Below are positions 35,432 through 43,313 of a stretch of 54,810 nucleotides of DNA, in pieces. Made by a program: the position numbers and the translations under genes. Below the pieces are notes generated by a model. The model searched no databases. It was not told where the DNA came from and saw only the letters and a program-made list of their open reading frames with translations. How positions within the stretch are numbered: position 1 is the first letter of the stretch; each line of letters opens with the position of its first letter. This DNA comes from Gammaproteobacteria bacterium (GTDB taxonomy: Bacteria; Pseudomonadota; Gammaproteobacteria; Thiohalomonadales; Thiohalomonadaceae): contig JADGBN010000005.1 of NCBI GenBank assembly GCA_015231435.1, positions 1 to 54,810 of the forward strand, read 5' to 3'.

Positions 35432-36430
35432 ATGGAACTAAACGAGTTCTCCTTAATTGACCGCTATTTTAAGCGGCAGTCGCATTATCGCCAACCGGGA
35501 ACGCTGTTAGGTATTGGCGATGACGCCGCACTGCTGACTCCAGGCGTTGGTGAGACGCTGCTGGTCTCTGTAGATACGCTGATTGCCGGACGCCATTTTC
35601 CGCATCAGACCAGCGCTGCTGATATTGGTTATAAGGCGCTGGCGGTTAATTTAAGTGATATGGCAGCGATGGGCGCCACACCACGCTGGATAACGCTATC
35701 ACTGGCACTGCCACACGCCGATCCTCAATTTTTACAACCCTTTAGTGATGCCCTGCTGGCCCTGGCGGCGGAGTATCAGCTGGATCTGATTGGTGGTGAT
35801 ACCGTACAGGGGGCGCTCGCGATGACCATTCAGATCATCGGCAGCGTCCCTGCGGGGCAAATACCGCTGTATCGTAGCGGTGGTGTCGTCGGCGATCTTC
35901 TTTTCATCTCCGGGAGTGTGGGTGACGCAGCGGCGGGACTACAGGCGGTGATTGCCGAGCAACAGGATGAGCTGAGTTCACGACTCATCTTAAGGCTAAA
36001 CCGTCCGACTGCACGGGTGGCGTTAGGTCAGGCACTGCTGGGCGTTGCCAACGCCGCGATTGATATCTCCGATGGCGTCGTCGCCGATTTGCGGCAGTTA
36101 CTGCGTGCCACAGGTTGTGGTGCCGATCTATGGCTGGATAAGTTGCCGATCTCGGAGGATCTGCAGCGGTTGCCGTTGGCAGCAGCGGAGAAACTGCGAT
36201 TAATGGCAACGGGAGGCGATGATTATGAGCTACTCTTTAGCGTGCCTGAGGCGCATCGCGCACAAGTGGAAGCGATCGGACAGACCCTGCATCTGCCGCT
36301 GACAGCGGTGGGGCGCCTGACCGAAGGGGCAGATCTGACTTGTTGGCAAAAGGGAGAGAGGGTAGCGCCAAAGTGGCTCTGTCGTGGTGGCTTTGACCAT
36401 TTTGCCGCCGCCGGGGCTCTGTTGTCATGA
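35432..36430 (+). CDS. thiL: Thiamine-monophosphate kinase
   Basis: The 332-residue enzyme phosphorylates thiamine monophosphate to the active diphosphate. It shows FSLIDRYFKR, GIGDDAALL, SVDTLIAGRHF, KALAVNLSDMAAMGA, LIGGDTVQG and the late ATGGDDYELLFSV motif. The ATG lies 18 bases after nusB, and its stop overlaps the pgpA start (ATGA). Confidence 0.95.
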   Translation: MELNEFSLIDRYFKRQSHYRQPGTLLGIGDDAALLTPGVGETLLVSVDTLIAGRHFPHQTSAADIGYKALAVNLSDMAAMGATPRWITLSLALPHADPQFLQPFSDALLALAAEYQLDLIGGDTVQGALAMTIQIIGSVPAGQIPLYRSGGVVGDLLFISGSVGDAAAGLQAVIAEQQDELSSRLILRLNRPTARVALGQALLGVANAAIDISDGVVADLRQLLRATGCGADLWLDKLPISEDLQRLPLAAAEKLRLMATGGDDYELLFSVPEAHRAQVEAIGQTLHLPLTAVGRLTEGADLTCWQKGERVAPKWLCRGGFDHFAAAGALLS

Positions 36431-36924
36431 GAGAGCCTACGGTTAGCGATTTACGGCATCCGGTTGATCTGCTCTCCCTTGGCTTGGGATCAGGGCTGGC
36501 GCGCCATGCACCCGGAACCTTTGGCACGCTGGCAGCGACTCCCTTTTTTCTTCTCCTGTTGCAGCTGCCGTTGTGGGGTTATCTGCTCTGGCTGGTTGTC
36601 ACTTTTCTGCTCGGTATCTACTTGTGTGGCGCCACCGCCAAACGTCTAAAGAGCCACGATCATGCGGCGATTGTCTGGGATGAGTTTGTCGGTCTCTGGT
36701 TAACTCTGCTGCCACTCTCTCTCTATCCAGAACCTTTTGTTCCCGCCTTCTGGTTATGGCTGGGAGTTGGGTTTGTGCTATTTCGCTTTTTTGACATCGT
36801 GAAACCGTGGCCTATTCGCTGGCTGGATCGCCAAGTTGGCGGTGGCTTTGGCATTATGGTGGATGATCTGCTGGCAGGGCTACTGGCGATGGGCGTTCTC
36901 TTTTTGCTAATGCAGAGGTGGTGA
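36427..36924 (+). CDS. pgpA: Phosphatidylglycerophosphatase A
   Basis: The 165-residue integral membrane enzyme removes phosphate from phosphatidylglycerophosphate. It has LGLGSGLARHAPGTFGTLAA at the N-terminus, the IVWDEFVGLW motif with acidic metal-binding residues, and FFDIVKPWPIRWLDRQVGGGFGIMVDDLLAG near the C-terminus, with about four membrane helices. It is translationally coupled to thiL by a 4-base overlap. Confidence 0.95.
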   Translation: MREPTVSDLRHPVDLLSLGLGSGLARHAPGTFGTLAATPFFLLLLQLPLWGYLLWLVVTFLLGIYLCGATAKRLKSHDHAAIVWDEFVGLWLTLLPLSLYPEPFVPAFWLWLGVGFVLFRFFDIVKPWPIRWLDRQVGGGFGIMVDDLLAGLLAMGVLFLLMQRW

Positions 36925-36926
36925 AA

Positions 36927-37577
36927 ATGCACTTTATCCTAGGCGGGGCCCTCTTGCTAATGTTCCATAGTTTTTCTGCGCTGGCAGAAGATCAGGTCTC
37001 CGTACAGGGGCTCTTTGGTGATAAGGTGGCGATAAGTGTCAACGGCAAGCGCAAAGTGCTCTCGCCAACGCCCCCGCCCTATCCGCAACAGAGTGATGAG
37101 ATTTTACTTATTAGCAGTGACAGCGAAGGGGCGCTGCTGCTAATAAATGGCGAAGAGCGCTATCTTGAACTGGGTAGTGAGATCAGCAGCCATTATGTCA
37201 CTGCACAAAAGCAGAAGGTGCAGATTTGGCAAGGTCAGGACGGGATGTACCGCACCCCCGGGCGCATTAACCAGCGCCCGGTTAACTTTTTGGTCGATAC
37301 CGGCGCATCCACGGTTGCCATGAGCCGTCTGCTCGCGCAGCAGTTGGGTATTGATTACCGTCGCTTGGGAAAGGCGGTGAAGAGTGAGACGGCCTCGGGC
37401 GTGGTGGAGGGTTATTATCTCAAGCTTGACAGGATTGATATCGGGGGGATCACCCTCTATCAGGTCGATGCGGTGGTGCTTGACAGCGATATGCCCAGTG
37501 ACCCCCTCTTGGGGTTATCATTTCTCGGACAGCTGGAGATTAACCACAGTAGTATGATGATGGAATTAAGTAAGTGA
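36927..37577 (+). CDS. Retropepsin-like aspartic protease (TIGR02281 type)
   Basis: The ~216-residue product has a signal peptide or N-terminal anchor (ILGGALLLMFHSFSALA), a short SH3-like N-terminal region, and a single-lobe aspartic protease domain with the active-site DTGAS (FLVDTGASTVAMS, ~residue 125) and a C-terminal LLGLSFLGQL. It would dimerise in the periplasm. ATG 36927 is chosen because GAGGTGG lies about five bases upstream, although GTG 36918 is possible. It follows pgpA directly. Its final codons and stop lie inside a half ERIC repeat. Confidence 0.85.
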   Translation: MHFILGGALLLMFHSFSALAEDQVSVQGLFGDKVAISVNGKRKVLSPTPPPYPQQSDEILLISSDSEGALLLINGEERYLELGSEISSHYVTAQKQKVQIWQGQDGMYRTPGRINQRPVNFLVDTGASTVAMSRLLAQQLGIDYRRLGKAVKSETASGVVEGYYLKLDRIDIGGITLYQVDAVVLDSDMPSDPLLGLSFLGQLEINHSSMMMELSK

Positions 37578-37622
37578 TTGGGGTGAGCGACTGCAGCGTG
37601 TGCAGCTTGGCCTTTGGTGCAA
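37568..37622. repeat. Half ERIC repeat overlapping a coding 3' end
   Basis: Positions 37568-37589 match the 22-base ERIC2 primer sequence at 21 of 22 sites. Positions 37574-37622 are an inverted, 48-of-49 copy of 31100-31148. Only one arm of ERIC is present. The stop codon of the aspartic protease gene (37575-37577) falls within the repeat, so the repeat supplies the last codons. Confidence 0.85.
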
Positions 37623-37634
37623 AGACCCTATAAT
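37607..37634 (+). promoter_or_regulatory. Possible promoter for the thioredoxin-like gene, partly within ERIC
   Basis: TTGGCC (37607-37612) and a perfect TATAAT (37629-37634) are 16 bases apart. The -35 lies inside the half ERIC repeat and the -10 just beyond it. The next gene starts at 37694 with AAGGAG upstream. Confidence 0.4.
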
Positions 37635-37693
37635 TTTAAGTAAAAAGGGTATTATCTGATGGGTGATCAACCCGTAATTTTTAAGGAGATCGT

Positions 37694-37963
37694 ATGAAAA
37701 GTGTAAAAATTCTGGGTAGTGATGCTGTGGGTTGTCAGGCTGCCGAACAGCTAATTGCCGAAGTGGCAAAAAGTAAGGGTCTCTATGTCGAAATCGAGCG
37801 GGTAGAGACGATTAAAGAGATGATGAGTTTTGGCGTGTTAACCACCCCGGGCATTGTGGTGGATGGCAAAGTTGTTCACTCGGGCAGCGTCCCGGGTCGT
37901 GAACAGGTGGAGGGGTGGCTCGGCGAAGAGAAGGCAGGCGGCTGTTGCGGCAGTTGTTGCTAA
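37694..37963 (+). CDS. Thioredoxin-like small disulfide protein with Cys-rich tail
   Basis: The 89-residue protein resembles the 'redox-active disulfide protein 2' thioredoxin family (MKSVKILGS...C..., then VLTTPGIVVDGKVVHSG). The usual N-terminal CPKC active pair is reduced to a single Cys (DAVGCQAAEQ). Instead the C-terminus is Cys-rich (CCGSCC). The fold should be conserved, but the redox centre differs. The ribosome site AAGGAG is strong. The tail could be a metal-binding or alternative redox site. Confidence 0.75.
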   Translation: MKSVKILGSDAVGCQAAEQLIAEVAKSKGLYVEIERVETIKEMMSFGVLTTPGIVVDGKVVHSGSVPGREQVEGWLGEEKAGGCCGSCC

Positions 37964-37988
37964 TAAGGTTAAGCCCCCTGTTTCTGAG

Positions 37989-38870
37989 ATGAGTCCGGTC
38001 AGCACCTATTACGCAGTCATTACCCATGCAGGGAAAAACCGTTCGCTGTTAGTCGGGCAGCTGCAGGTTGACTTTGGTTTAAGCCGTGAGGTGTTGGAAG
38101 TTTCGCTGGATAATCTACCCTATGAGTTGCCGGAGGCTTTCTTCTCGGTAAAGGATGCTCGCACCTTTACCCGAGAGTATAGTGAGTTAGGGTGTCAGAT
38201 GGTTATACAGCGCCGAAGTGAGGGTGATGATGAACCTCGACCGGTACGTGTGCCCCCCGATATCGAAGAGCAGGAGCCGCTGCCGTCAACAGATTGGTGG
38301 CAACGTCTCTGGGGATGGCCGCTGATTATCGCGGGGTTGCTGATCTTTACGGTACTCTTTTATCTGCTGCCGGATCACGCTTTTGAGACGCTGTTTGCCA
38401 AATCAAAACCGCCCCCGGTCGTTGTCTCTTCGCAAATGAGCAGAACCATCGCTACCGAGTTGCAGGCGCTGGCGAGCGCTTCCACACTTTCGGCAGAACT
38501 CCTGGCAGAGGCGACGGGAAACAGTGAGCAGTCGGCGCTGGAGCTGCTGTTGCAACAGATAAGTGTTGATCTCAATCCTGCCGACTCGCTGCCGCAGCTT
38601 TTTCGCAAAATTGAGGCGCACCGCCTCGATCCGCTATTGCGACAACAGCTCTCCGCCCACTATGAGCAGCAGGCGCATGAGGGGATCGATGAGAGTATCG
38701 GGATGTTGCGGGTGGCGATCGCCTTTAATCCGGAAAACCGTCAAGCCTGGCTACTGTTGTATAAAACCCATCAGAATATGAAAAATGATGCAGAGACCAA
38801 AGCCATCGCGGCGGAAATAATGCGCCGCTTTCCCGATACTGAGCCGCTGGAGTTAGACGTGACCGAGTAA
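37989..38870 (+). CDS. Single-span membrane protein, unknown function
   Basis: The ~293-residue product has a cytoplasmic ~100-residue domain, one membrane helix (WPLIIAGLLIFTVLFYLLP, ~115-135), and an extracytoplasmic helical region that ends in a TPR-like segment (AIAFNPENRQAWLLLYKTHQ). No family was recognised. The start ATG 37989 lies 23 bases after the thioredoxin-like gene; the frame is open further upstream but reads through that gene in the wrong phase. A clear ribosome site is lacking. It is probably co-transcribed with the thioredoxin-like gene. Confidence 0.65.
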   Translation: MSPVSTYYAVITHAGKNRSLLVGQLQVDFGLSREVLEVSLDNLPYELPEAFFSVKDARTFTREYSELGCQMVIQRRSEGDDEPRPVRVPPDIEEQEPLPSTDWWQRLWGWPLIIAGLLIFTVLFYLLPDHAFETLFAKSKPPPVVVSSQMSRTIATELQALASASTLSAELLAEATGNSEQSALELLLQQISVDLNPADSLPQLFRKIEAHRLDPLLRQQLSAHYEQQAHEGIDESIGMLRVAIAFNPENRQAWLLLYKTHQNMKNDAETKAIAAEIMRRFPDTEPLELDVTE

Positions 38871-38917
38871 GTGATTACAGTCAACGAACCACTGTTTTCA
38901 AGGATAACGGCTATCTC

Positions 38918-40132
38918 TCAGAGGCCGCAAACGCCGCCTTGATACACATCCATGACCGACTTAAGTTCATTGTAAATATAATCACGCTCGGCAGGGGTGT
39001 AGTTATGAAGCTCTTCAGGAAGGTTCTCCTTTTCCAGCATCCGCAGCAGTTTGTTAATCTGTACGCAACCGCGCGCGGAGAGCTCCTCTATCTTGTCATC
39101 TAATTTGGCATAATCGAGCGCTTCGGCAGGCACCACCGCTTGCGGGAAGGTTTTGCCGCTAAACCAGAACTCCAGCCCTTTTGCCAAGAACTCATCATAG
39201 TTGAGATAATGCGTACCGTCGCAGGAAAAATTCAGGCCGATCTTGCCATTGACAATATTTAGCGATCCGTAACGTAGGTATATTGTTTCATCGGCAAAGC
39301 GCAATGCTTTGAACTGTTTAAGAATTTTACCAATATCGCGCTGCGGAACAATGGCCCGCTCAAAATAGGCACGACGCGGATAGGCAAGACAAATATTCGG
39401 GCTAATCAGCTCATCCATGGTGAGAATGCGGTATACATACGGGTCATCCACATGCCAAATAGTCGAACGACTACTGGAAAAGTGTATTTGGACGTGATGC
39501 ACACCCTGATCCAGAATTAACGCCTCATGCACCGACAGGACATCATCAATATGTCGATCCATAATGCTCTCCACCCGCTGCTGCAGGAACAGGCCGCTAC
39601 GAATCGCCGGGTCGCCTTTGATCTGCCGCCACTGGTTCGGCTCCTCATAAATTACCTCGGAATGCGGCAGTTCACGCAGATCGTAGTCAACGCCGAGAAA
39701 ACCGACCCGTTTGCCGCTACTGTCGCGAATAGATTGTATCGCCGTGAGCGATGGGCGTTTTTTGTTGCAGCTGATATAGGCTTCTGAGAGGTTGAAATCG
39801 ACATTTTCATCGTGAATGTGATGCATATAAGGCCGCGCAGAACGATCCCGCCCAAGTGACTCAACATCCGGCCCAAAACGGCTGATGGTGGAGCTAAGTT
39901 GGATACCATTCACATCCAATGCATAGATATATTTGCACAACTCAAGTTTTAGGAAAATCTCGCCCAGATGGAGATCCAGTGCATCAGTATTGCCCAGCAA
40001 TGGTGGCAACTCCCTGGCATGCTGGTTAAGGGTATTGCCCAGTATCTCCCTAAGGCGGACACGCTGGGCGTTAATGGTATGTTTCAGGGTATGGCTAGGG
40101 GACAACGCAGTGGATGGATGTTGGGATTTCAT
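38918..40132 (-). CDS. PDC/Cache sensor-domain protein without membrane segments
   Basis: The 404-residue product carries a PDC/Cache-like ligand-binding core in its first half: YIYALDVNGIQLSSTISRFG, SLGRDRSARPYM, LSEAYISCNKKRPSLTAIQSIRDSSGKRVGFLGVDYDL. This pattern normally sits in the periplasmic part of chemoreceptors and kinases, but no signal peptide or membrane helix is visible here. The C-terminal half (YAYPRRAYFERAIVP, KLDDKIEELSARGCVQINKLL) is not recognised. No output domain is seen. It stands alone between the membrane protein and the HicB gene. Confidence 0.65.
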   Translation of the reverse strand: MKSQHPSTALSPSHTLKHTINAQRVRLREILGNTLNQHARELPPLLGNTDALDLHLGEIFLKLELCKYIYALDVNGIQLSSTISRFGPDVESLGRDRSARPYMHHIHDENVDFNLSEAYISCNKKRPSLTAIQSIRDSSGKRVGFLGVDYDLRELPHSEVIYEEPNQWRQIKGDPAIRSGLFLQQRVESIMDRHIDDVLSVHEALILDQGVHHVQIHFSSSRSTIWHVDDPYVYRILTMDELISPNICLAYPRRAYFERAIVPQRDIGKILKQFKALRFADETIYLRYGSLNIVNGKIGLNFSCDGTHYLNYDEFLAKGLEFWFSGKTFPQAVVPAEALDYAKLDDKIEELSARGCVQINKLLRMLEKENLPEELHNYTPAERDYIYNELKSVMDVYQGGVCGL

Positions 40133-40221
40133 TAATTGATCCTTAAGATTTTATGAGTGCTGCGACAATGCCATTAAGTTAAGGGTATCCACCGCCTGAT
40201 TGCTGAGTAGATCAATCGACC

Positions 40222-40566
40222 CTACTGATTCTCACCTGGTTGGGCTGCATGCTGCAAAGCCTCGGTAGCCCATTGATTCAAGCTTTTTCCCGCTGCCTGC
40301 GCTGCAATGAGTGCGCGGCCATGAACTTCGGGCGGTACGCGCAGTAGCAATTTACCGGAAGCAGGCTTCTCAGGGGGTGTACCTTGCTGCTTGCAGTCCG
40401 CTAGATAGTCATTGATTGCGAGTTCGAACTCAGCTCGCAATTCGGCAACTGTATCGCCATGAAAGCTGATCATGTTGCGAATGCCGAGAATACGACTCAC
40501 TAAAATAGTGTCACGCTCGTCATACTCGACGCGAGCGGTATAGCCTTTATATGTCATGGTGTTCAT
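40222..40566 (-). CDS. HicB-family antitoxin-like protein (orphan)
   Basis: The 114-residue product has the partial RNase H fold of HicB at its N-terminus (YKGYTARVEYDERDTILVSRILGI, FHGDTVAELRAEFELAINDYL) and a ribbon-helix-helix-like tail (LLLRVPPEVHGRALIAAQAAGKSLNQWATEALQ). This is the COG4226 type. No hicA gene is present on either side, so it may act as a stand-alone regulator. AGGAG lies seven bases before the ATG. Confidence 0.82.
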   Translation of the reverse strand: MNTMTYKGYTARVEYDERDTILVSRILGIRNMISFHGDTVAELRAEFELAINDYLADCKQQGTPPEKPASGKLLLRVPPEVHGRALIAAQAAGKSLNQWATEALQHAAQPGENQ

Positions 40567-40772
40567 GGCAGCACTCCTGCACGTTTCAAATGATAGCTAA
40601 AAGTACTATCAGAAACAATGAGGGGGGGAGGATCAACAGGGTCTTGGTAGGGTACTGTTGCGTTAGCGTTGTTGTTTACGCTGAAGGGGAAAGCATACCA
40701 CCGCCACCCGCAGTGGGGTTTGACGGTGTGCTGTTTTGCATAAGGTCTGCGGTTTGTTGAGGGTGTTGAAGG

Positions 40773-41615
40773 TTATGCTGATGTCTCAGGTAGGAGTTCG
40801 GCTATCTCGGTGGTGATAATTTCAATATTCAGTTTGGCGCAAAAGCGCTCCTCTTTGGGGCTGGGTTGCGGTATGAGTGCCCATCCGGCGGGGGTTGCTG
40901 CGCTATAGATAAAGTCGGAGAGCACCATGCGTTCGGTATCGCGGTTAAGCGGCAGGCCGAGCAACAGGTACTGTTTCCCCTGACGTATCGTTTTAACAAA
41001 ATCGGGAATCGCAAAACCCCCCATTAGCTCTGTCAGGTAATCGACATAATCGGCATCGGAAGCGATGTAGGTAGGCGTTGGCAGGGGGCTGCCCATCGGC
41101 TTAAAGAGGATCGGTAGGGTTGGGTCAACCTCCTCCTGGGCAATTTCGTGATCGCTATAGTGGTTGCCGTCATAGTGGTGAATACGAAAGCGGTAGTCAC
41201 TGCCTCCGAGGCGTGCGACACCGCGAATTAGGGTGTGGGGTTTAGCGGCGTAGAGTAGCTGTAGTTGCGTGTCGCGATTAATATCGACAAGATAGGGGGG
41301 TGTGATGGTTGCCAGCCACTGATGTAGCGGGGCGATTGACCAGCTTTGCCGCGCATAGATGGCGTGCAAGGCGTTATGTAGCGCTTTGCGACCCCGTTTA
41401 AGTTCAATATCCATTGCGGCGCGGGGAAACTCGTACATCAGTCGTGGTGACATCGGTTTGCCGTTATTGACAGCAAAAATAAGTTCATCGCTGCTGGTGG
41501 GCATCTTCTCACCACTTTGACTGTCGCTAACCCCCTGTAGAGCGTTTGGCCCGATAAAGGGGATGATCGAACCATCGGTAATTCCGGCACGCAGCATCTG
41601 CATGGTTGTTGTCAT
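40773..41615 (-). CDS. SIR2-like domain protein at the end of the nif operon
   Basis: The 280-residue product looks like a divergent SIR2-type NAD-binding protein. It has an IIPFIGPNAL start, a KPMGSP motif in place of the usual KLHGS, a YIASDADYVDYL helix and a YLLLGLPLNRDTERMVL segment resembling FLGYSLxDxNxRxLL. The canonical GAGxS motif is altered (GPNAL), so catalytic activity is uncertain. It lies 45 bases after nifM on the same strand with GGAG before the ATG, so it is probably the last gene of the nif operon. A role in nitrogen fixation (for example NAD-linked regulation) is inference only. Confidence 0.65.
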   Translation of the reverse strand: MTTTMQMLRAGITDGSIIPFIGPNALQGVSDSQSGEKMPTSSDELIFAVNNGKPMSPRLMYEFPRAAMDIELKRGRKALHNALHAIYARQSWSIAPLHQWLATITPPYLVDINRDTQLQLLYAAKPHTLIRGVARLGGSDYRFRIHHYDGNHYSDHEIAQEEVDPTLPILFKPMGSPLPTPTYIASDADYVDYLTELMGGFAIPDFVKTIRQGKQYLLLGLPLNRDTERMVLSDFIYSAATPAGWALIPQPSPKEERFCAKLNIEIITTEIAELLPETSA

Positions 41616-41660
41616 AATGAAAAGCTCCGAAGTGATAGTGGGAATAGGGGGCAGCGCACC

Positions 41661-42506
41661 CTAAATAGCGGCAATCTCTTTTAGCCATTGTCGTTGTCGC
41701 TGCTGGCGCTGTTTTTCACTTAACAGGGTGCGAACTTTGTCGGCGACCTCGCTAAAGGGGAGGGTGCGGGCGGGGGTGATGCTTTCACAGAGAAGGAGGT
41801 GATAACCGAGTTCTGTGCGGGTGACGGGGCCCATTTGTAGTGCTTTAAGATTAAAGAGCAGGGCATCGAGTTGCGGGTAGAGTTGACCCCGGCGCAGTTC
41901 GCCAAGGTTGCCCCCCTCGAGTGCCGAGGGGCACTCCGAGTAACGTTGCGCGAGGTCGCAAAAGCGTTGTTGGCGTTGTGCTGTCGGCACGTTAAGCTGT
42001 TTGCGAATCGCCTCAATACGCGCCAAAGCGGCGGCGGGCTGATTTTCGGGATAATCGCTGTTTATGGTGATGAGAATATGGCGGGCGTGGCGCTGTTCGG
42101 GGCGGTTAAAGCGTTGCGACTGCTGTTGATAAAATGCCTTAAGTTGCATTTCGCTTAACTCGACCGGAAGGGCGGCAATATCCTGCATCACCGCGTTAAA
42201 ACGCAGTTCGCGCTCGAGTGCCTCACGCAGCGCGGTCTCATCCAATTGATGTTCGCTAAGGGCTGTTTTGAAGGCGTCTGCATCCGCATAACGCTGTTGT
42301 AACTGCTTTATCGCGTGGTCGATTTGTGCAGGCAAAATCTGCTGTTGTTGTGCCTCGGGTTGCGTTAGTACCTGCGCCTCTATCTGGTAGCTCTTTTTTG
42401 CGCGGCTTAGGGCAAGTTGGTAATTTTCCTGGCTTAGAAGTTGCGGCGGCTGGCCGAACTGCTCCAAGGCGATGCGCAGCAGGTGGTAGTTGTACGGGTT
42501 AATCAC
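41661..42506 (-). CDS. nifM: NifM, nitrogenase maturation peptidyl-prolyl isomerase
   Basis: The 281-residue product has a helical N-terminal region and a parvulin-type PPIase domain (~140-250; RHARHILITI, FCDLAQRYSECPSALEGGNLGELRRGQLYPQLD, GPVTRTELGYHLLLCES). NifM is needed for folding of the Fe protein NifH. It starts at GTG 42506, overlapping the nifZ stop by four bases. Position in the nif operon distinguishes it from other parvulins. Confidence 0.9.
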   Translation of the reverse strand: MINPYNYHLLRIALEQFGQPPQLLSQENYQLALSRAKKSYQIEAQVLTQPEAQQQQILPAQIDHAIKQLQQRYADADAFKTALSEHQLDETALREALERELRFNAVMQDIAALPVELSEMQLKAFYQQQSQRFNRPEQRHARHILITINSDYPENQPAAALARIEAIRKQLNVPTAQRQQRFCDLAQRYSECPSALEGGNLGELRRGQLYPQLDALLFNLKALQMGPVTRTELGYHLLLCESITPARTLPFSEVADKVRTLLSEKQRQQRQRQWLKEIAAI

Positions 42507-42952
42507 GTTAAGCGGTCAAGGGCGTCAAGTTGTGACTCGTTAACCTGTAACAGGCGTGAGGTAAAGCGGACATGGTAGGCGGGTTCACTGGCGGCGTTAA
42601 GTAGTACCTTTTCAACCTCACCCGCATCTCCGGGCGTGGCGATGATCTCACCGTTGACGGCCAGCTGGCTGCGTGGGGTGACTTTGTCGCGAAACTCAAA
42701 GCGGGTGGCGATCCATGGATCATTTGCACCCTGAAGCTCCTCCTGACGGCAGCCGACACGAATCGCTTCGTTAATAAAATCGACGCTGTAGATGATCTGA
42801 TCCTGTAAAAAGGTGCCAACATCACGAACGTAACCGATGCTGCCGCGCCGTACCAGTAAGCCACCGGTGGCGACCCCGGGAAAGGTGCCATCATTACGCA
42901 GGGTGCGGATCACCCGCACCGCATCACCATAATCAAACTTTGCCGGTTGCAT
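42503..42952 (-). CDS. nifZ: NifZ
   Basis: The 149-residue product begins [21 protein letters not shown] and contains GSIGYVRDVGTFLQDQIIYSVDF, the NifZ signature. NifZ helps P-cluster maturation in the MoFe protein. The start overlaps nifW by 20 bases and the end overlaps nifM by four. Confidence 0.92.
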   Translation of the reverse strand: MQPAKFDYGDAVRVIRTLRNDGTFPGVATGGLLVRRGSIGYVRDVGTFLQDQIIYSVDFINEAIRVGCRQEELQGANDPWIATRFEFRDKVTPRSQLAVNGEIIATPGDAGEVEKVLLNAASEPAYHVRFTSRLLQVNESQLDALDRLT

Positions 42953-43313
42953 TGATCGCTGCCTTCATTGTGCTTAAAGAGATGGTGGTCACCCCCGCTT
43001 CAGGGGTCTGAAAAACGCGAAAGACCTTCTCCTGTTGCGCGTTGGAATGAACAAAGTCGTTATAGGCCTGCTGCAGCAGTTCGCCATAACGTGTTCGAGG
43101 TTGCGGATCGGTGGCAAGCGTAGTCCGATGGCTGGCAAGATAGTCATGAAAGCGTTGCAGAATATGCAGACGATGGACGTGGACGACAGCAGCATCAAAG
43201 GGGATGGCGAAGTAGTCGAGATACTCCTCAGCACTTTCGAGTTCGGCAAACGTCTCGCTAAAGGTGTTGTCGTTGTCGGGCGTTGTCGCGGCGTGATGCG
43301 CTTGGTTACTCAT
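42933..43313 (-). CDS. nifW: NifW, nitrogenase-stabilising/protective protein
   Basis: The 126-residue product contains the NifW core: [36 protein letters not shown] and [15 protein letters not shown]. NifW associates with the MoFe protein and protects it or aids its maturation under oxygen. Its start overlaps the nifV stop by four bases. Confidence 0.92.
   Translation of the reverse strand: MSNQAHHAATTPDNDNTFSETFAELESAEEYLDYFAIPFDAAVVHVHRLHILQRFHDYLASHRTTLATDPQPRTRYGELLQQAYNDFVHSNAQQEKVFRVFQTPEAGVTTISLSTMKAAINATGKV

Noticed and set aside
40686-40740. 21-codon minus-strand ORF after the SIR2-like gene, Gly-rich
   Set aside because: No ribosome site and no sign of membrane or folded sequence; it could be a chance frame.
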